Shown here piece after piece: positions 40,573 to 49,654 of a stretch of DNA of 64,000 bases. Position numbers and translations under genes: made by a program. The stretch lies in NCBI RefSeq assembly GCF_012848855.1, contig NZ_CP051630.1, positions 62,001-126,000 of the forward strand, written 5' to 3'. The first letter of the stretch is position 1; every line of letters starts with the position of its first letter. Below the pieces are notes generated by a model. That model was not told the DNA's origin, did no database searches, and worked only from the letters and a program-made list of their open reading frames with translations. The DNA is from Pyruvatibacter mobilis. GTDB taxonomy: Bacteria; Pseudomonadota; Alphaproteobacteria; CGMCC-115125.

Positions 40573-43500
40573 TGCCTGATCGTTACCTTAGCGGGGCCGT
40601 AATTCGGCCTCGCATTTCCAAGAGCCGCGAGCCTTTGCCTGAGTTCACCGTGGAGGCCCCGGAGGCAAATCCGGAGGATCAGTTCCTCCCGGCCCGCCAG
40701 TTCACCGACGAAATGCGGTACGAGGCCGAGAAGGCCCGGCAGGCCGAGGTCGAGGACGTTGGTACCCTCCAGATCGTAAAGGACGCCATCGACTCCGAAT
40801 GGCTTGGGGCCTGGGCGCTCCGCTCAATGAACATGCCGGAGTTTGATCCGGACCCGGAGTTCTCTTACGACGCCCTTGACGAAAAACAGCGTGAGGAAAT
40901 CTTCGGCGGTCTCAGTCCCGAGGAGGTCGAAATGTTCTCCGATCGCCTGTCCGAGGCCACCAGCTTCGCCCACGCGCAGGCCATCCGAGGGCAACTCGAA
41001 GACATCCGGACAGTGCAGCAGCGCCTCCAGGATCAGGGCCTCACAGGCACAGCGGCCCGCGTCACTGCCGCCATTCTCGATCCGGTCGCCATTGGGGCTA
41101 CCGTGGCCACCGAAGGCGTGGCGGCTCCAGCCATCTGGGGGACGCGCCTCTCGCGCCTCCAGCGGGCCATCCGCACGGGCGCTCTAGCAGGCACGATCAA
41201 CGCAGGTGTTGAGGGGGCAATCGCTCAGTTCGATCCGTACCGAGACCTCAACGATGTCGTCATAGCCGGAGCGACCGGCCTTGTACTCGGCGGTGCCGTG
41301 GGCGGGACTCTCGGCAAGTCCGCCGCTCAGGTCGAGATGGACCGCGCCCTGGCCGAGAACGCTCACCGCCTCATTGACGACATCACGATCGAGGAGGGGA
41401 TCGAACAGGGCCTCACAGGAGCCACTCCTAAGCAGGTGGTCACGACCGTCACCGACGAGGGCGAGATCGTCACTCAGGAGACCGCCGGCGAAACCGGCAA
41501 GTCCTTCGGCGGTAACGTGTCCGCCGCCTTCAACCCGTATGTGGAGGACTTCACGTCCAAGCAGGTGCAGGACAAGTTTGCCCTGGCCGAGGAGTACCGC
41601 CCCGTGGCGGGCGACGTGACGGCCCAGTGGGATATGTATTCCCAGATGGCCCGCTCGAAGCACCCGATGGTTGCGTTCGCTGCGGACCTCCTCACGCCGA
41701 ACCCCTCGGGAATCCGGACCACCGGCAGGCCCCAAGCGGCCACCGCGTGGGAGTCCAGCGTCAACATCTTCAACACTGAGATGACCCGCGTGAACCGCTC
41801 CTTCAACCAAGCCTTCAAAGGATGGGCGAAGGAGAACGGGGTCAACTGGGTGCAGCAGATAAAGCAGCGCGACGACTTCGCCAAGGCCGTGGGCCGCACC
41901 GTCCGCGATCCGAACTTCTCCACCGACAAGTACGTGAAGCAGGCCGCTGACGCTATCCGTGAGACTAACCGCAATCTCCTGGAGATGGCCAAGAAGGCAG
42001 GCGTCCGGGGCTTCGATGAGGTCCCCGAGAACTCCTCCTACCTCATGCGTGTCCACTCGCTGGAGCGCTGGTCCAGCCTCCGGGAGCGGTTCGGTGACGC
42101 CACAATCGACCTGCTCCTGACCCGCGCGATCATGCGGGGGTCCGCTGACCTGGACGAGGAAGCGGCCAGCGCAATCGCCGCTGCCTACCGCCGCACAGTG
42201 GATCGGGCAGGGTGGGGCGTGGACCAGGGGTCCTCAACCATGTTCTCGAACGATCAGCGCGAGTGGCTCCGTGAACTCCTCACGAAGGAGCTTAAGGAAG
42301 CCGGGCAGTCGATCAGCGACGAGCAGATCGAAGATATGCTCTACATCACGCAGCGGGACAACATGGGGAAGTCCTCCCGCGCCAAGCGCCGTCTTGGTTT
42401 GGATGAGACCTACTCAATGCGTGTCCGTGATCCGCAGACCGGCCAGCAGGAGACCCTGAGCGTCCAGGACCTCTTTGAGGACCATGCCGAGGTCATCATG
42501 CAGTCCTACGTCCGTCAGATGTCCGGGATCATCGGCATGGCCCGGCAGGGCTTCAAGGGCCAGAACGACTTCGACAACTGGGTGAACGACATCCGGAAAT
42601 CGGCGTCAAAGGTCCCCGGCTACTCGAAGCAGAAGATGGAGGAGGAGCTGGCCGTCCTGGAGACCCTCAAGAAGGGCGTCCTCGGGCAGCCGCTCGCTGA
42701 CCTCAACCGCTTCGCTTCCATGCGCAGGGCCGGGAGGATGCTCCGGGACTACAACTTCGCCCGTGTGATGGGCAAGGTAGGCTTCGCGCAGATTGCCGAG
42801 ATCGGGAACGTACTCGGTCAGTTCGGTATGCGGGCCACGCTCCGGCACGTCCCGGCACTCCGCAAGGTCTTCAAGAGGATCGAGACGGGCGAGTTGGACG
42901 ACCAGCTTGCACGTGAGTTGGAGGCCATGGTTGCCCCCGGCACCGATCGAATCTTGCAGAACCCGTTGGGCCGTTTCGACGACATGGACATCCCGGAGTT
43001 GCGTACCGCCAACAAGGTGGACAAGGGCCTCCATCTCGCTACTCGGACGGTGGCCGACATCTCCTTCATGCACCCCATCAATATCGCCCTGGAGCGTATG
43101 GGTGCCCGCGCCGCCGTACAGCGCTTCGCTGACATGGCGACCGGGAAGGGCCGTAAACTCTCCAAGAAGCGGCTCCTGTCCCTCGGACTCAACGACGAGA
43201 CTGCCGAGCGGGTATTCGCACAGATGAGGAAGCATGTGGGGTACACGGAAGGTCCCCTCACCGGGAAGCGGGTGAAGACCCTCAACCTGGATGAATGGGA
43301 TGACCCGGTGGCCCGCGATGCCTTCGTGTTCGGTATCCAGCGCTGGATGAGGCGGGCGATCCAGAAGAACGACATAGGCGACCTCGCCCAGTTCATGACT
43401 ACGGATGTCGGCAAGATCATCTTCCAGTTCCGCAGCTTCATGATGGTGTCGTGGGCCAAGCAGACCATCCACGGTGTGCGTATGGCCGACTTCGAGACCT

Positions 43501-43964
43501 ATGCGTCCTTCCTCGGCTCCCTCGTGTTCGGCGGGATTGGCTACGCTTTGATGGCCGCCGCAAGCGCTGCGGGCCGGGATGATGCCCAGGATTACCTCCG
43601 CGAGCGTCTCAACCCCACGGCCCTGGGGTCGGCGGCATTCTACCGAGCCGGATGGGCTTCTATCCTGCCTGTCGGGATTGATACGGGGGCGGAGCTTTAC
43701 GGGAGCGATCCCATCTTCGCCCACGCCAGGACGACCGGCATGTCCGCTGGGGCGTTCTTCGGCAACCCGAGTGTCGATCTGCTCAATCAGGCCCTCAAGG
43801 CAACGCGGGGCGCAACAGCGTCGGCCCTCAATCCGGACTACCAGTTCTCGGAGAAGGACTACAACGCCCTCACGCGGGCGCTGATCCTCCAGAACGCCAA
43901 CGGCGTCCAGAACGGTCTCCAGATGCTCGGGGATGCCTTGGACCTCCCTGAGTCCTCCAAGTAG
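40572..43964 (+). CDS. Internal virion protein D (T7 gp16-like), no transglycosylase domain seen
   Basis: A 1130-residue protein, about 190 residues shorter than T7 gp16 (1318). T7 gp16 begins with a lytic transglycosylase domain (ESRF and GPLGMMQFT motifs); no such motif is visible in the N-terminus here, which starts with a Pro/Glu-rich stretch. Conserved internal-protein features include ILDPVAIGATVATEGVAAPA, the Ala/Gly-rich GLVLGGAVGGTLGKSA, and the C-terminal KIIFQFRSFMMVSWAKQTIH. The C-terminal membrane-like region is LVFGGIGYALMAAASAAG. Should form the ejection channel in the inner membrane. Confidence 0.85.
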   Translation: MPDRYLSGAVIRPRISKSREPLPEFTVEAPEANPEDQFLPARQFTDEMRYEAEKARQAEVEDVGTLQIVKDAIDSEWLGAWALRSMNMPEFDPDPEFSYDALDEKQREEIFGGLSPEEVEMFSDRLSEATSFAHAQAIRGQLEDIRTVQQRLQDQGLTGTAARVTAAILDPVAIGATVATEGVAAPAIWGTRLSRLQRAIRTGALAGTINAGVEGAIAQFDPYRDLNDVVIAGATGLVLGGAVGGTLGKSAAQVEMDRALAENAHRLIDDITIEEGIEQGLTGATPKQVVTTVTDEGEIVTQETAGETGKSFGGNVSAAFNPYVEDFTSKQVQDKFALAEEYRPVAGDVTAQWDMYSQMARSKHPMVAFAADLLTPNPSGIRTTGRPQAATAWESSVNIFNTEMTRVNRSFNQAFKGWAKENGVNWVQQIKQRDDFAKAVGRTVRDPNFSTDKYVKQAADAIRETNRNLLEMAKKAGVRGFDEVPENSSYLMRVHSLERWSSLRERFGDATIDLLLTRAIMRGSADLDEEAASAIAAAYRRTVDRAGWGVDQGSSTMFSNDQREWLRELLTKELKEAGQSISDEQIEDMLYITQRDNMGKSSRAKRRLGLDETYSMRVRDPQTGQQETLSVQDLFEDHAEVIMQSYVRQMSGIIGMARQGFKGQNDFDNWVNDIRKSASKVPGYSKQKMEEELAVLETLKKGVLGQPLADLNRFASMRRAGRMLRDYNFARVMGKVGFAQIAEIGNVLGQFGMRATLRHVPALRKVFKRIETGELDDQLARELEAMVAPGTDRILQNPLGRFDDMDIPELRTANKVDKGLHLATRTVADISFMHPINIALERMGARAAVQRFADMATGKGRKLSKKRLLSLGLNDETAERVFAQMRKHVGYTEGPLTGKRVKTLNLDEWDDPVARDAFVFGIQRWMRRAIQKNDIGDLAQFMTTDVGKIIFQFRSFMMVSWAKQTIHGVRMADFETYASFLGSLVFGGIGYALMAAASAAGRDDAQDYLRERLNPTALGSAAFYRAGWASILPVGIDTGAELYGSDPIFAHARTTGMSAGAFFGNPSVDLLNQALKATRGATASALNPDYQFSEKDYNALTRALILQNANGVQNGLQMLGDALDLPESSK

Positions 43965-43992
43965 CTCCGACCGAAAACTTCAAGACAGCCAC

Positions 43993-44030
43993 AAGGCCCT
44001 GGGGGTGATCCCTGGGGCCTTTCTCTTTTT
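43993..44030 (+). terminator. Terminator between the internal-protein and tail fibre genes
   Basis: AAGGCCC pairs with GGGCCTT, with inner G-C pairs extending the stem, followed by TCTCTTTTT. It lies directly before the tail fibre gene. Confidence 0.75.
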
Positions 44031-44040
44031 GGGAACCTAA

Positions 44041-45468
44041 ATGGCACAGACGTTTATCGAATACACAGGCGATGGGTCTAACACTGACTTCCCCATCCCA
44101 TTCGACTACCTCTCCTCCGACTTCGTGAAGGTCTCTCTGGATGATGAGGCCACCACGGCCTTCTCGTTCCTGGACTCCGGCACGGTTCGGATGGACACCG
44201 CCCCTGCCAACGGCGTGACCGTTAAGGTGCAGCGCGAGACGCCGCGCGATACTCGCCTCGTGGACTTCAAGGATGGCTCGATCCTCCGGGAGACGGACCT
44301 CGACAAGTCCGCCATCCAGATCATCCACGTGGTGCAGGAGGCATACGACAACCTGGGGGCTGAGGCGCGTGACGCCATCGCCTCCGACAAGGCCGAGACC
44401 GAGGAGTACCGCGACGAGGCTCACGCCTGGGCTACGACCGTTGCGGACACTCTGGTCAATGATGGCGACAACCCGGCGGGATACTCTGCCTACCACTGGG
44501 CCGAGAAGGCCAAGGACTGGGCAGGCGCGGACGAAGGCACTTCGGTCAACGATGGCGTGAATCCCGCAGGACACTCGGCGCGTCACTACGTGGCGAAGGC
44601 CCGTCTCTGGTCCATGGCTGGCGAGGACGCCGCCGTCAATGATGGTGAGAACCCCGCCGGTTATTCCGCCTATCACTGGATGAAGAAGGCCGAAGCCGAG
44701 AAGGATGCTGCCCAGGGCTTCTCCAACGACGCCAGTGGGTATGCTGACGCCGCAGCCCAAAGCGCCGCTGACGCCGCCGCGTCCGCTTCGTCCGTCGATC
44801 CGAGTGATTACCTCCAGACCGGCCAGAACCTCGCAGACCTGGACAACACCGCCGCCGCCCTGTCGAACCTCGGCCTGAGTACCGTGATGAAGCTCGACGT
44901 GAACAACGCCATGACCGCCGCGCAGGTCTGGAGCGTGACCCTCCGGGCGAACGCTCCGGATGGAACGGCACCGGCCCTCTACGGCCTCAATGAGTATGGC
45001 CACTATGCAGTCTATGGCCAGGCTGATGGCAACCACGCCATCTACGGCAGGGCGATGCAGTCGAGCCATGGTGGGGTGGCGGGCGTCAACCATGACGCCT
45101 CGGCTACCGGCTTCCTCGGCTATGGCAGCTACGCGCTCTATGGCTCCGGCAACGGGTATGTGACGGGCGCTTTCACGGCTGCCGGGGATATCACGGCGTA
45201 CTCCGATCGACGCCTCAAGAAGGACGTGGAGACCATCCCGTACCCGCTTGAGAAGCTGCGGCAGTTGGAGGGCGTGACCTTCCGGCGCACGGATAACGGC
45301 AAGCGCGGCACCGGCCTGATCGCTCAGGACGTTGCGGCGGTCGCTCCCGAGGCAGTCCTGGAGAACGAGGACGGCTTCCTGTCGGTCGCCTACGGGAACC
45401 TCGTCGGCCTCCTGGTCGAGGCCGTCAAGGCCCTGGAGAACCGCGTGGCAGCATTGGAGGGTCGCTAA
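44041..45468 (+). CDS. Tail fibre protein with T7 gp17-type N-terminus and S74 chaperone
   Basis: A 475-residue fibre (T7 gp17: 553). The N-terminal 130 residues (TFIEYTGDGSNTDFPIPFDY onward, ending with LDKSAIQIIHVVQEAYDN) match the gp17 tail-attachment domain. Three 30-residue repeats follow at about residues 137-226, each with VNDGxNPAGxSAxH. After a Gly- and Tyr-rich tip region the C-terminus is an intramolecular chaperone of the endosialidase type (YSDRRLKKDVETIPYPLEKL, then AQDVAAVAPEAV), which self-cleaves at the Ser in YSDRR after trimer folding. Confidence 0.92.
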   Translation: MAQTFIEYTGDGSNTDFPIPFDYLSSDFVKVSLDDEATTAFSFLDSGTVRMDTAPANGVTVKVQRETPRDTRLVDFKDGSILRETDLDKSAIQIIHVVQEAYDNLGAEARDAIASDKAETEEYRDEAHAWATTVADTLVNDGDNPAGYSAYHWAEKAKDWAGADEGTSVNDGVNPAGHSARHYVAKARLWSMAGEDAAVNDGENPAGYSAYHWMKKAEAEKDAAQGFSNDASGYADAAAQSAADAAASASSVDPSDYLQTGQNLADLDNTAAALSNLGLSTVMKLDVNNAMTAAQVWSVTLRANAPDGTAPALYGLNEYGHYAVYGQADGNHAIYGRAMQSSHGGVAGVNHDASATGFLGYGSYALYGSGNGYVTGAFTAAGDITAYSDRRLKKDVETIPYPLEKLRQLEGVTFRRTDNGKRGTGLIAQDVAAVAPEAVLENEDGFLSVAYGNLVGLLVEAVKALENRVAALEGR

Positions 45469-46070
45469 TGGCCCTCCAGTCTTCCGGCCCGATCTCCCTC
45501 AGCCAGATCGCGGGGGAGTTCGGCGGGGCCGCTCCTCACAGCCTCTCTGAGTATTACGGGGCGGCTCCTGGCGTCCCCGGCTCGGGGGTCATCAAGTTCT
45601 CGGACTTCTATGGAAAGTCGGCTGGGTTCCAGGCGGCTATCTCGTCCGGATTCGGCTCATGGCCCATTAACGACGCGAAGTCCGGCACCCAGATAGGGAC
45701 GCAATATACCTCGGGGTACTCAGACCGGGCGACTCTCTCCCTGCGTAGCCCGGCCAGCGCCATCGGAAGCGCGAGTCCGAAGACGCCCATTCTCGGCGTC
45801 GGGGCCTCCCTCTCCGGCTTGTACATAACCAGGATGATCTACACCAACGGGACCCCCAATGAGTACCTGCTCGAATTGGTCCTCAACAACGCCGTGCCGA
45901 CCCCTTCCTGGAGCACCCTGACCATTCCCGGTCTCGGCACATTCTCAGCGGGCTCCGCCGCCGTGGCCGGAGGGGGCAGCATTAACGGCACCAATGGCCG
46001 CTACTGGCGGTGGAATATCAGTTCCGGATTTACGTCCTTCCCCTCAACCACAATCACGATTGCAGCATGA
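45468..46070 (+). CDS. Tail-associated phage protein, unknown (200 aa)
   Basis: The N-terminal 48 residues (SSGPISLSQIAGEFGGAAPH, then SLSEYYG...IKFSDFYGKS) form a small domain common in phage tail and fibre-associated proteins. The remaining 150 residues are beta-rich, with Ser, Thr and Gly. Its start overlaps the fibre stop (ATGG), so the two are coupled. A fibre tip or receptor-binding accessory is plausible from position. Confidence 0.65.
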   Translation: MALQSSGPISLSQIAGEFGGAAPHSLSEYYGAAPGVPGSGVIKFSDFYGKSAGFQAAISSGFGSWPINDAKSGTQIGTQYTSGYSDRATLSLRSPASAIGSASPKTPILGVGASLSGLYITRMIYTNGTPNEYLLELVLNNAVPTPSWSTLTIPGLGTFSAGSAAVAGGGSINGTNGRYWRWNISSGFTSFPSTTITIAA

Positions 46071-46678
46071 CGAAACTCAACTGGAAGCCCAACCCCTTCG
46101 CTCCCGGCGGCGATACGCAGTACCAGATGGCCCGGACGCCCCGGTTCAACATCTGGCGCATGTTCGATGTCGCTGCCGGTCAGGAGCACCACCTGGCGTC
46201 TTCCGGACTCCCTGAGTTCCCCAACAAGCCCGGCTATACTCCGCATCCGGAGATTCTCCTGGTCACTCGCGGGGCCTGGCGGTTCTCCTGTCCTGACCTC
46301 CCGAATGGCGGGCATGTGTTCACGCAGGGCGACGGGGCCTTCAAGGTCCGTGGTAAGCGGGGCTACGTCATCACAACCGAAGACCCCCGTGGGAATGGCT
46401 ACGTTTGCATCCAACCCCGCGAGCCTGAATGGTTCGACCGGGAGATCGTGATGATCGGGGCAGGCGAAGTCCTGACGCTTCCCGCCCGTGGCGCTGATAC
46501 CTTCCTCTATCTCGGGAAAGGCGAGGCGCTCCTGGACGGCGGGGAGATCGACCCCAATGACCTGATCGCGCTTCCGGATGACGAGGACGTGGAGATCGAA
46601 GCCCTCTCCAAGACCCTCGGGGTCACTTTCTGGAAGCGTGACGAGTTCCCCACGACCCTTGAGGAGCTATCGGTGTGA
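46067..46678 (+). CDS. Hypothetical phage protein, possibly cupin-like (203 aa)
   Basis: ATG 46067 overlaps the previous stop. The middle part (YTPHPEILLVTRGAWRFSC, then GHVFTQGDGAFKVRGKRGYV) has the strand-turn-strand pattern of cupin-like barrels but lacks a confident metal-binding His set. The C-terminus is acidic. Its stop overlaps the desaturase GTG, so it is translationally linked to that gene; a joint role is possible but unproven. Confidence 0.5.
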   Translation: MTKLNWKPNPFAPGGDTQYQMARTPRFNIWRMFDVAAGQEHHLASSGLPEFPNKPGYTPHPEILLVTRGAWRFSCPDLPNGGHVFTQGDGAFKVRGKRGYVITTEDPRGNGYVCIQPREPEWFDREIVMIGAGEVLTLPARGADTFLYLGKGEALLDGGEIDPNDLIALPDDEDVEIEALSKTLGVTFWKRDEFPTTLEELSV

Positions 46679-47382
46679 ACCAGAAGCTCCTCTACCTGAC
46701 CGCCCTCCAGATCGTCTCCACGGCGGTCGCGGTGGGCGGACTGGTGTTGGCCTTCTCTCCCGCCGGTCTCGCGGTCTCCCTCGCCCTGTTCGTCCTGTTC
46801 GGGGGTGTAGGGATGTCCGTCACCTACCACCGTCGCCTGGCCCACCGGGCGTTCAGGACCTCCCCTTTCTGGGAGTGGGTAGGGACCGGCGCGGGCTTCC
46901 TCGGGTCCCATATGAGTCCCGTGGAGTGGGCAGCCCAGCACTTCAACCACCACCGATACGTGGACCAGCCAGGCGATCCGCACTCTCCAGCCCTTCTTGG
47001 CTGGCGGGCAGCGCTCTACGCCTTCCACGGCGCAGATGCTCCGGTGCCCCGTATGTTCCTGGGACGGCTTCTCCGCCAGCGGCCTGTGGAGTTCTTCCAC
47101 CGGCATGGTCCCTCAGTAGCACTACTCCACCTGGCGTTATGCGCTGTCTTCGGGCTTCCTGGGATCATCTACGGGTTCGCCCTTCCGATCGCGTTGACCC
47201 ACTTCGGATTGATCCTCAGCGTCTTCAACCACGGCCTGGACGGTCCTGCGACACGTGGCTGGCTGAATGCCATCCTGACTATGGGCGAGCACAACCACGC
47301 CGCCCATCACCGGAACGCCACGGATGTCTCCCAGGACGGCCCGGCCACCTGGATAATCAACCGCATCCGCACTGACACATGA
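46675..47382 (+). CDS. Fatty acid (acyl) desaturase, phage-encoded
   Basis: A 235-residue integral membrane di-iron desaturase. All three His boxes of the acyl desaturase family are present: H52xxxxH57 (HRRLAH), H89xxH92H93 (HFNHH), and H208xxH211H212 (HNHAAHH with H206). Hydrophobic segments flank the boxes (about 8-46 and 145-182). It would insert a double bond into membrane acyl chains using oxygen and electrons from the host. It is compact against the 270-400 residues usual in bacteria. GTG start overlaps the previous stop, and the next gene overlaps its stop. It is not part of the T7 core set and is best viewed as an auxiliary metabolic gene. Confidence 0.9.
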   Translation: MNQKLLYLTALQIVSTAVAVGGLVLAFSPAGLAVSLALFVLFGGVGMSVTYHRRLAHRAFRTSPFWEWVGTGAGFLGSHMSPVEWAAQHFNHHRYVDQPGDPHSPALLGWRAALYAFHGADAPVPRMFLGRLLRQRPVEFFHRHGPSVALLHLALCAVFGLPGIIYGFALPIALTHFGLILSVFNHGLDGPATRGWLNAILTMGEHNHAAHHRNATDVSQDGPATWIINRIRTDT

Positions 47383-47618
47383 ACGAAAACCGCACCCCCA
47401 CCCATAGCGACATCTACCTGATGCTCGGACGGGTCGAGGGGAAGATCGACGGGTTCCTGGCCCAGTCAGCCCGTCAGGAAAAGCAAATCGAGGACCTCGA
47501 AGACCGGACAGACCGGCTTGAGCGATCCCAGACCTGGGTAGTCGGCGCAGCCGCCGGTATCGGGTTCGTGTCCTCCATACTCACCTTCTTGTTCACTGGA
47601 GGCTTCATTGTCTTCTAA
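47379..47618 (+). CDS. Small coiled-coil membrane protein (candidate holin, T7 gp17.5 position)
   Basis: A 79-residue protein: helical charged N-terminus (LMLGRVEGKIDGFLAQSARQ, then EKQIEDLEDRTDRLERSQ), then one hydrophobic helix at the C-terminus (VVGAAAGIGFVSSILTFLFT). The layout is that of XhlA-like haemolysin/holin accessory proteins. T7 has its holin (gp17.5) between the fibre and terminase genes, exactly here. Overlaps both neighbours. Confidence 0.6.
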   Translation: MNENRTPTHSDIYLMLGRVEGKIDGFLAQSARQEKQIEDLEDRTDRLERSQTWVVGAAAGIGFVSSILTFLFTGGFIVF

Positions 47619-47844
47619 AGCATCCGAGGAGGCCCTTGAGCGTCTCCACACCGCCGTAGCGGAGGAGCTTACCCGACGCATTCAGTCTGGTGAGGCCAAG
47701 CCCGCCGACATCTCGGCAGCCGTCAAGTTCCTCAAGGACAACGGCATCGAGGCCGATATCGGGTCCAGTAATGCGGACTCCGCCACGCAGAAGCTGGCAG
47801 ACATCCTTCCCTTCCCGCAGTCCATAACGGGCGAGCAGTCCTAG
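47608..47844 (+). CDS. Terminase small subunit (T7 gp18-like DNA maturase A)
   Basis: A 78-residue protein, TTG start overlapping the previous gene by 11 bases. The stretch ALERLHTAVAEELTRRIQSG, then AAVKFLKDNGIEAD, is typical of small terminase or maturase A proteins in T7-like phages, which recognise concatemer junctions. It precedes the large terminase gene by 115 bases. Shorter than T7 gp18 (89). Confidence 0.8.
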   Translation: MSSKASEEALERLHTAVAEELTRRIQSGEAKPADISAAVKFLKDNGIEADIGSSNADSATQKLADILPFPQSITGEQS

Positions 47845-47959
47845 AAGCCTCTCAGGAGTCCGCTGGTGGGCGTTTGGGTCTCCGAAGGCAATCACACCGG
47901 ACATCCCCCAGACCCCACTCAGCGGGCCTCCCTGGCCCTTCTGTACCCATAAGGGAGCA

Positions 47960-49651
47960 ATGATCTTAGACCAACTCCGGGATTTCAGGAACTTCCTCTA
48001 CCTCGTATGGAAGCACCTGTGTCTCCCCGACCCAACGCCAGTCCAGTACGACATTGCCGCATACCTCCAGCACGGCCCCGACCGAAAAATCATCGAAGCG
48101 TTCCGGGGCGTCGGCAAGTCGTGGATCACCGCCGCCTACGTGGTCTGGCGGCTCTACCTGGACCCCCATGTGAACATCCTGGTCGTATCGGCCTCCAAGG
48201 AACGCTCTGACCAGTTCTCCACCTTCGCCAAGCGGCTGATCGCTGAGATGCCGGTCCTGGCCCATCTCCGGCCCCGGCCAGGTTGCCGAGACTCCAACAT
48301 CATGTTCGACGTTGGCCCGGCCCGCGCCTCGCACTCCCCGTCCGTGAAATCGGTCGGCATCTTCGGGCAGCTTACCGGCTCCCGTGCCGACGAGATCGTT
48401 GCGGATGACGTGGAGGTCCCCAAGAACTCCGAGACCCAGGTTATGCGAGACAAGCTGGCCGAGCGTGTGAAGGAGTTCGACGCCATCATCAAACCGGACA
48501 TCGGTAAGGTGACGTATCTGGGTACTCCCCAGTGCGAGCAGTCCCTCTACAACGTCCTCCCCCAGCGTGGTTACGAAATCCGCGTGTGGCCCGCTCAGTA
48601 TCCCGACGAGAAGGTCCGACTGGCCTACGGGGATCGCTTGGCCCCCATGGTAGCCGAGGCGCTCGACCTGGGGACCGCCCAGGCCGGTATGCCGGTGGAC
48701 CCCAAGCGCTTCGATGAGGAGGACCTGGAGAAACGTAAGCTGTCCTATGGACGCTCCGGCTACTCCCTCCAGTTCATGCTGGACACCAGCCTGTCGGACG
48801 CCGACCGCTACCCGCTCCGCCTGAGAGACCTCATCGTCCGCTCGGTTGACATCGACCTGGCCCCCACCCGCGTCGTGTGGGCCGGTGATCCCGACCTGGT
48901 GATTGACGACCTCCCCAACGTGGGCCTGGCGGGCGACCGCTTCCACCGCCCCATGGCCATCTCGCGGTCCCCAGAAGGATACCCGGAACTGGCCCCGTAC
49001 ACCGGCTCGGTCATGGCGATCGACCCCTCGGGGCGTGGTAAGGACGAGACGACCTACGCCGTGACCAAGATGCTCAACGGGTCCCTGTACGTCCCTGACG
49101 TGATGGGCTTCCGTGGCGGTTACGAGGAGGATGTCCTGGTCGAGTTGGCCCAGGCTGCCAAGCGGAACAAGGTCAACTCCATCGTGATCGAGGAGAACTG
49201 GGGAGACGGCATGTTCACCCAGTTGTTCAAGCCGGTCCTCCAGCGCATCTACCCGTGCCGGATCGAGGACGGCGTGAAGCACTCGGTCCAGAAGGAGAAG
49301 CGCATCTGCGACACCCTGGAGCCGGTCATGAACGCCCACCGCCTCATCGTGGACCCGGAGGTCATCCGGAAGGACTACCAGTCCATCCAGGAGTACCCAG
49401 GGGAACGTGCCCACCACTATAGCCTGTTCCACCAGATGACCCGGATCACCCGCGATAAGGGTGCCCTGGGGCAGGACGACCGCCTCGACGCCCTCGCCAT
49501 GGCTGTCGCCTTCTGGACCGACAAGATGGCCCAGGACGCCGCCAAGAGGCAGCAGGAGCACCGTGAGGCCCTCCTCGCCCAGGAACTCCAGAAGTTCATT
49601 CAGGCAGCCGGTGGGAAAGGCCCCAGGAACCCCTCATGGGTCCGTGTGTGA
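47960..49651 (+). CDS. Terminase large subunit (T7 gp19-like DNA maturase B)
   Basis: A 563-residue packaging motor (T7: 586). The ATPase Walker A is AFRGVGKSW near residues 47-55, and the region ILVVSASKERSDQFSTF is typical of T7-type terminases. Walker B-like EIVADDVEVP follows. The nuclease Asp residues are in AIDPSGRGKDETTYAV and QDDRLDALAMAV. GPARASHSPSVKSVGIFGQL is almost shared with T7. Packages concatemers into heads and cuts at the terminal repeats. Confidence 0.97.
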   Translation: MILDQLRDFRNFLYLVWKHLCLPDPTPVQYDIAAYLQHGPDRKIIEAFRGVGKSWITAAYVVWRLYLDPHVNILVVSASKERSDQFSTFAKRLIAEMPVLAHLRPRPGCRDSNIMFDVGPARASHSPSVKSVGIFGQLTGSRADEIVADDVEVPKNSETQVMRDKLAERVKEFDAIIKPDIGKVTYLGTPQCEQSLYNVLPQRGYEIRVWPAQYPDEKVRLAYGDRLAPMVAEALDLGTAQAGMPVDPKRFDEEDLEKRKLSYGRSGYSLQFMLDTSLSDADRYPLRLRDLIVRSVDIDLAPTRVVWAGDPDLVIDDLPNVGLAGDRFHRPMAISRSPEGYPELAPYTGSVMAIDPSGRGKDETTYAVTKMLNGSLYVPDVMGFRGGYEEDVLVELAQAAKRNKVNSIVIEENWGDGMFTQLFKPVLQRIYPCRIEDGVKHSVQKEKRICDTLEPVMNAHRLIVDPEVIRKDYQSIQEYPGERAHHYSLFHQMTRITRDKGALGQDDRLDALAMAVAFWTDKMAQDAAKRQQEHREALLAQELQKFIQAAGGKGPRNPSWVRV

Positions 49652-49654
49652 TAA

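Noticed and set aside
44031-44041. GGGAACCTAA, a reverse-strand half of the phage promoter motif
   Set aside because: It lacks the CCTATAG part (reads TTAGGTTCCC then AAAAAG) and would point against all phage genes, so it is not counted as a promoter.
47966-49561. A 531-codon open frame antisense to the large terminase
   Set aside because: The terminase matches the T7 family along its full length; the antisense frame is a composition shadow.
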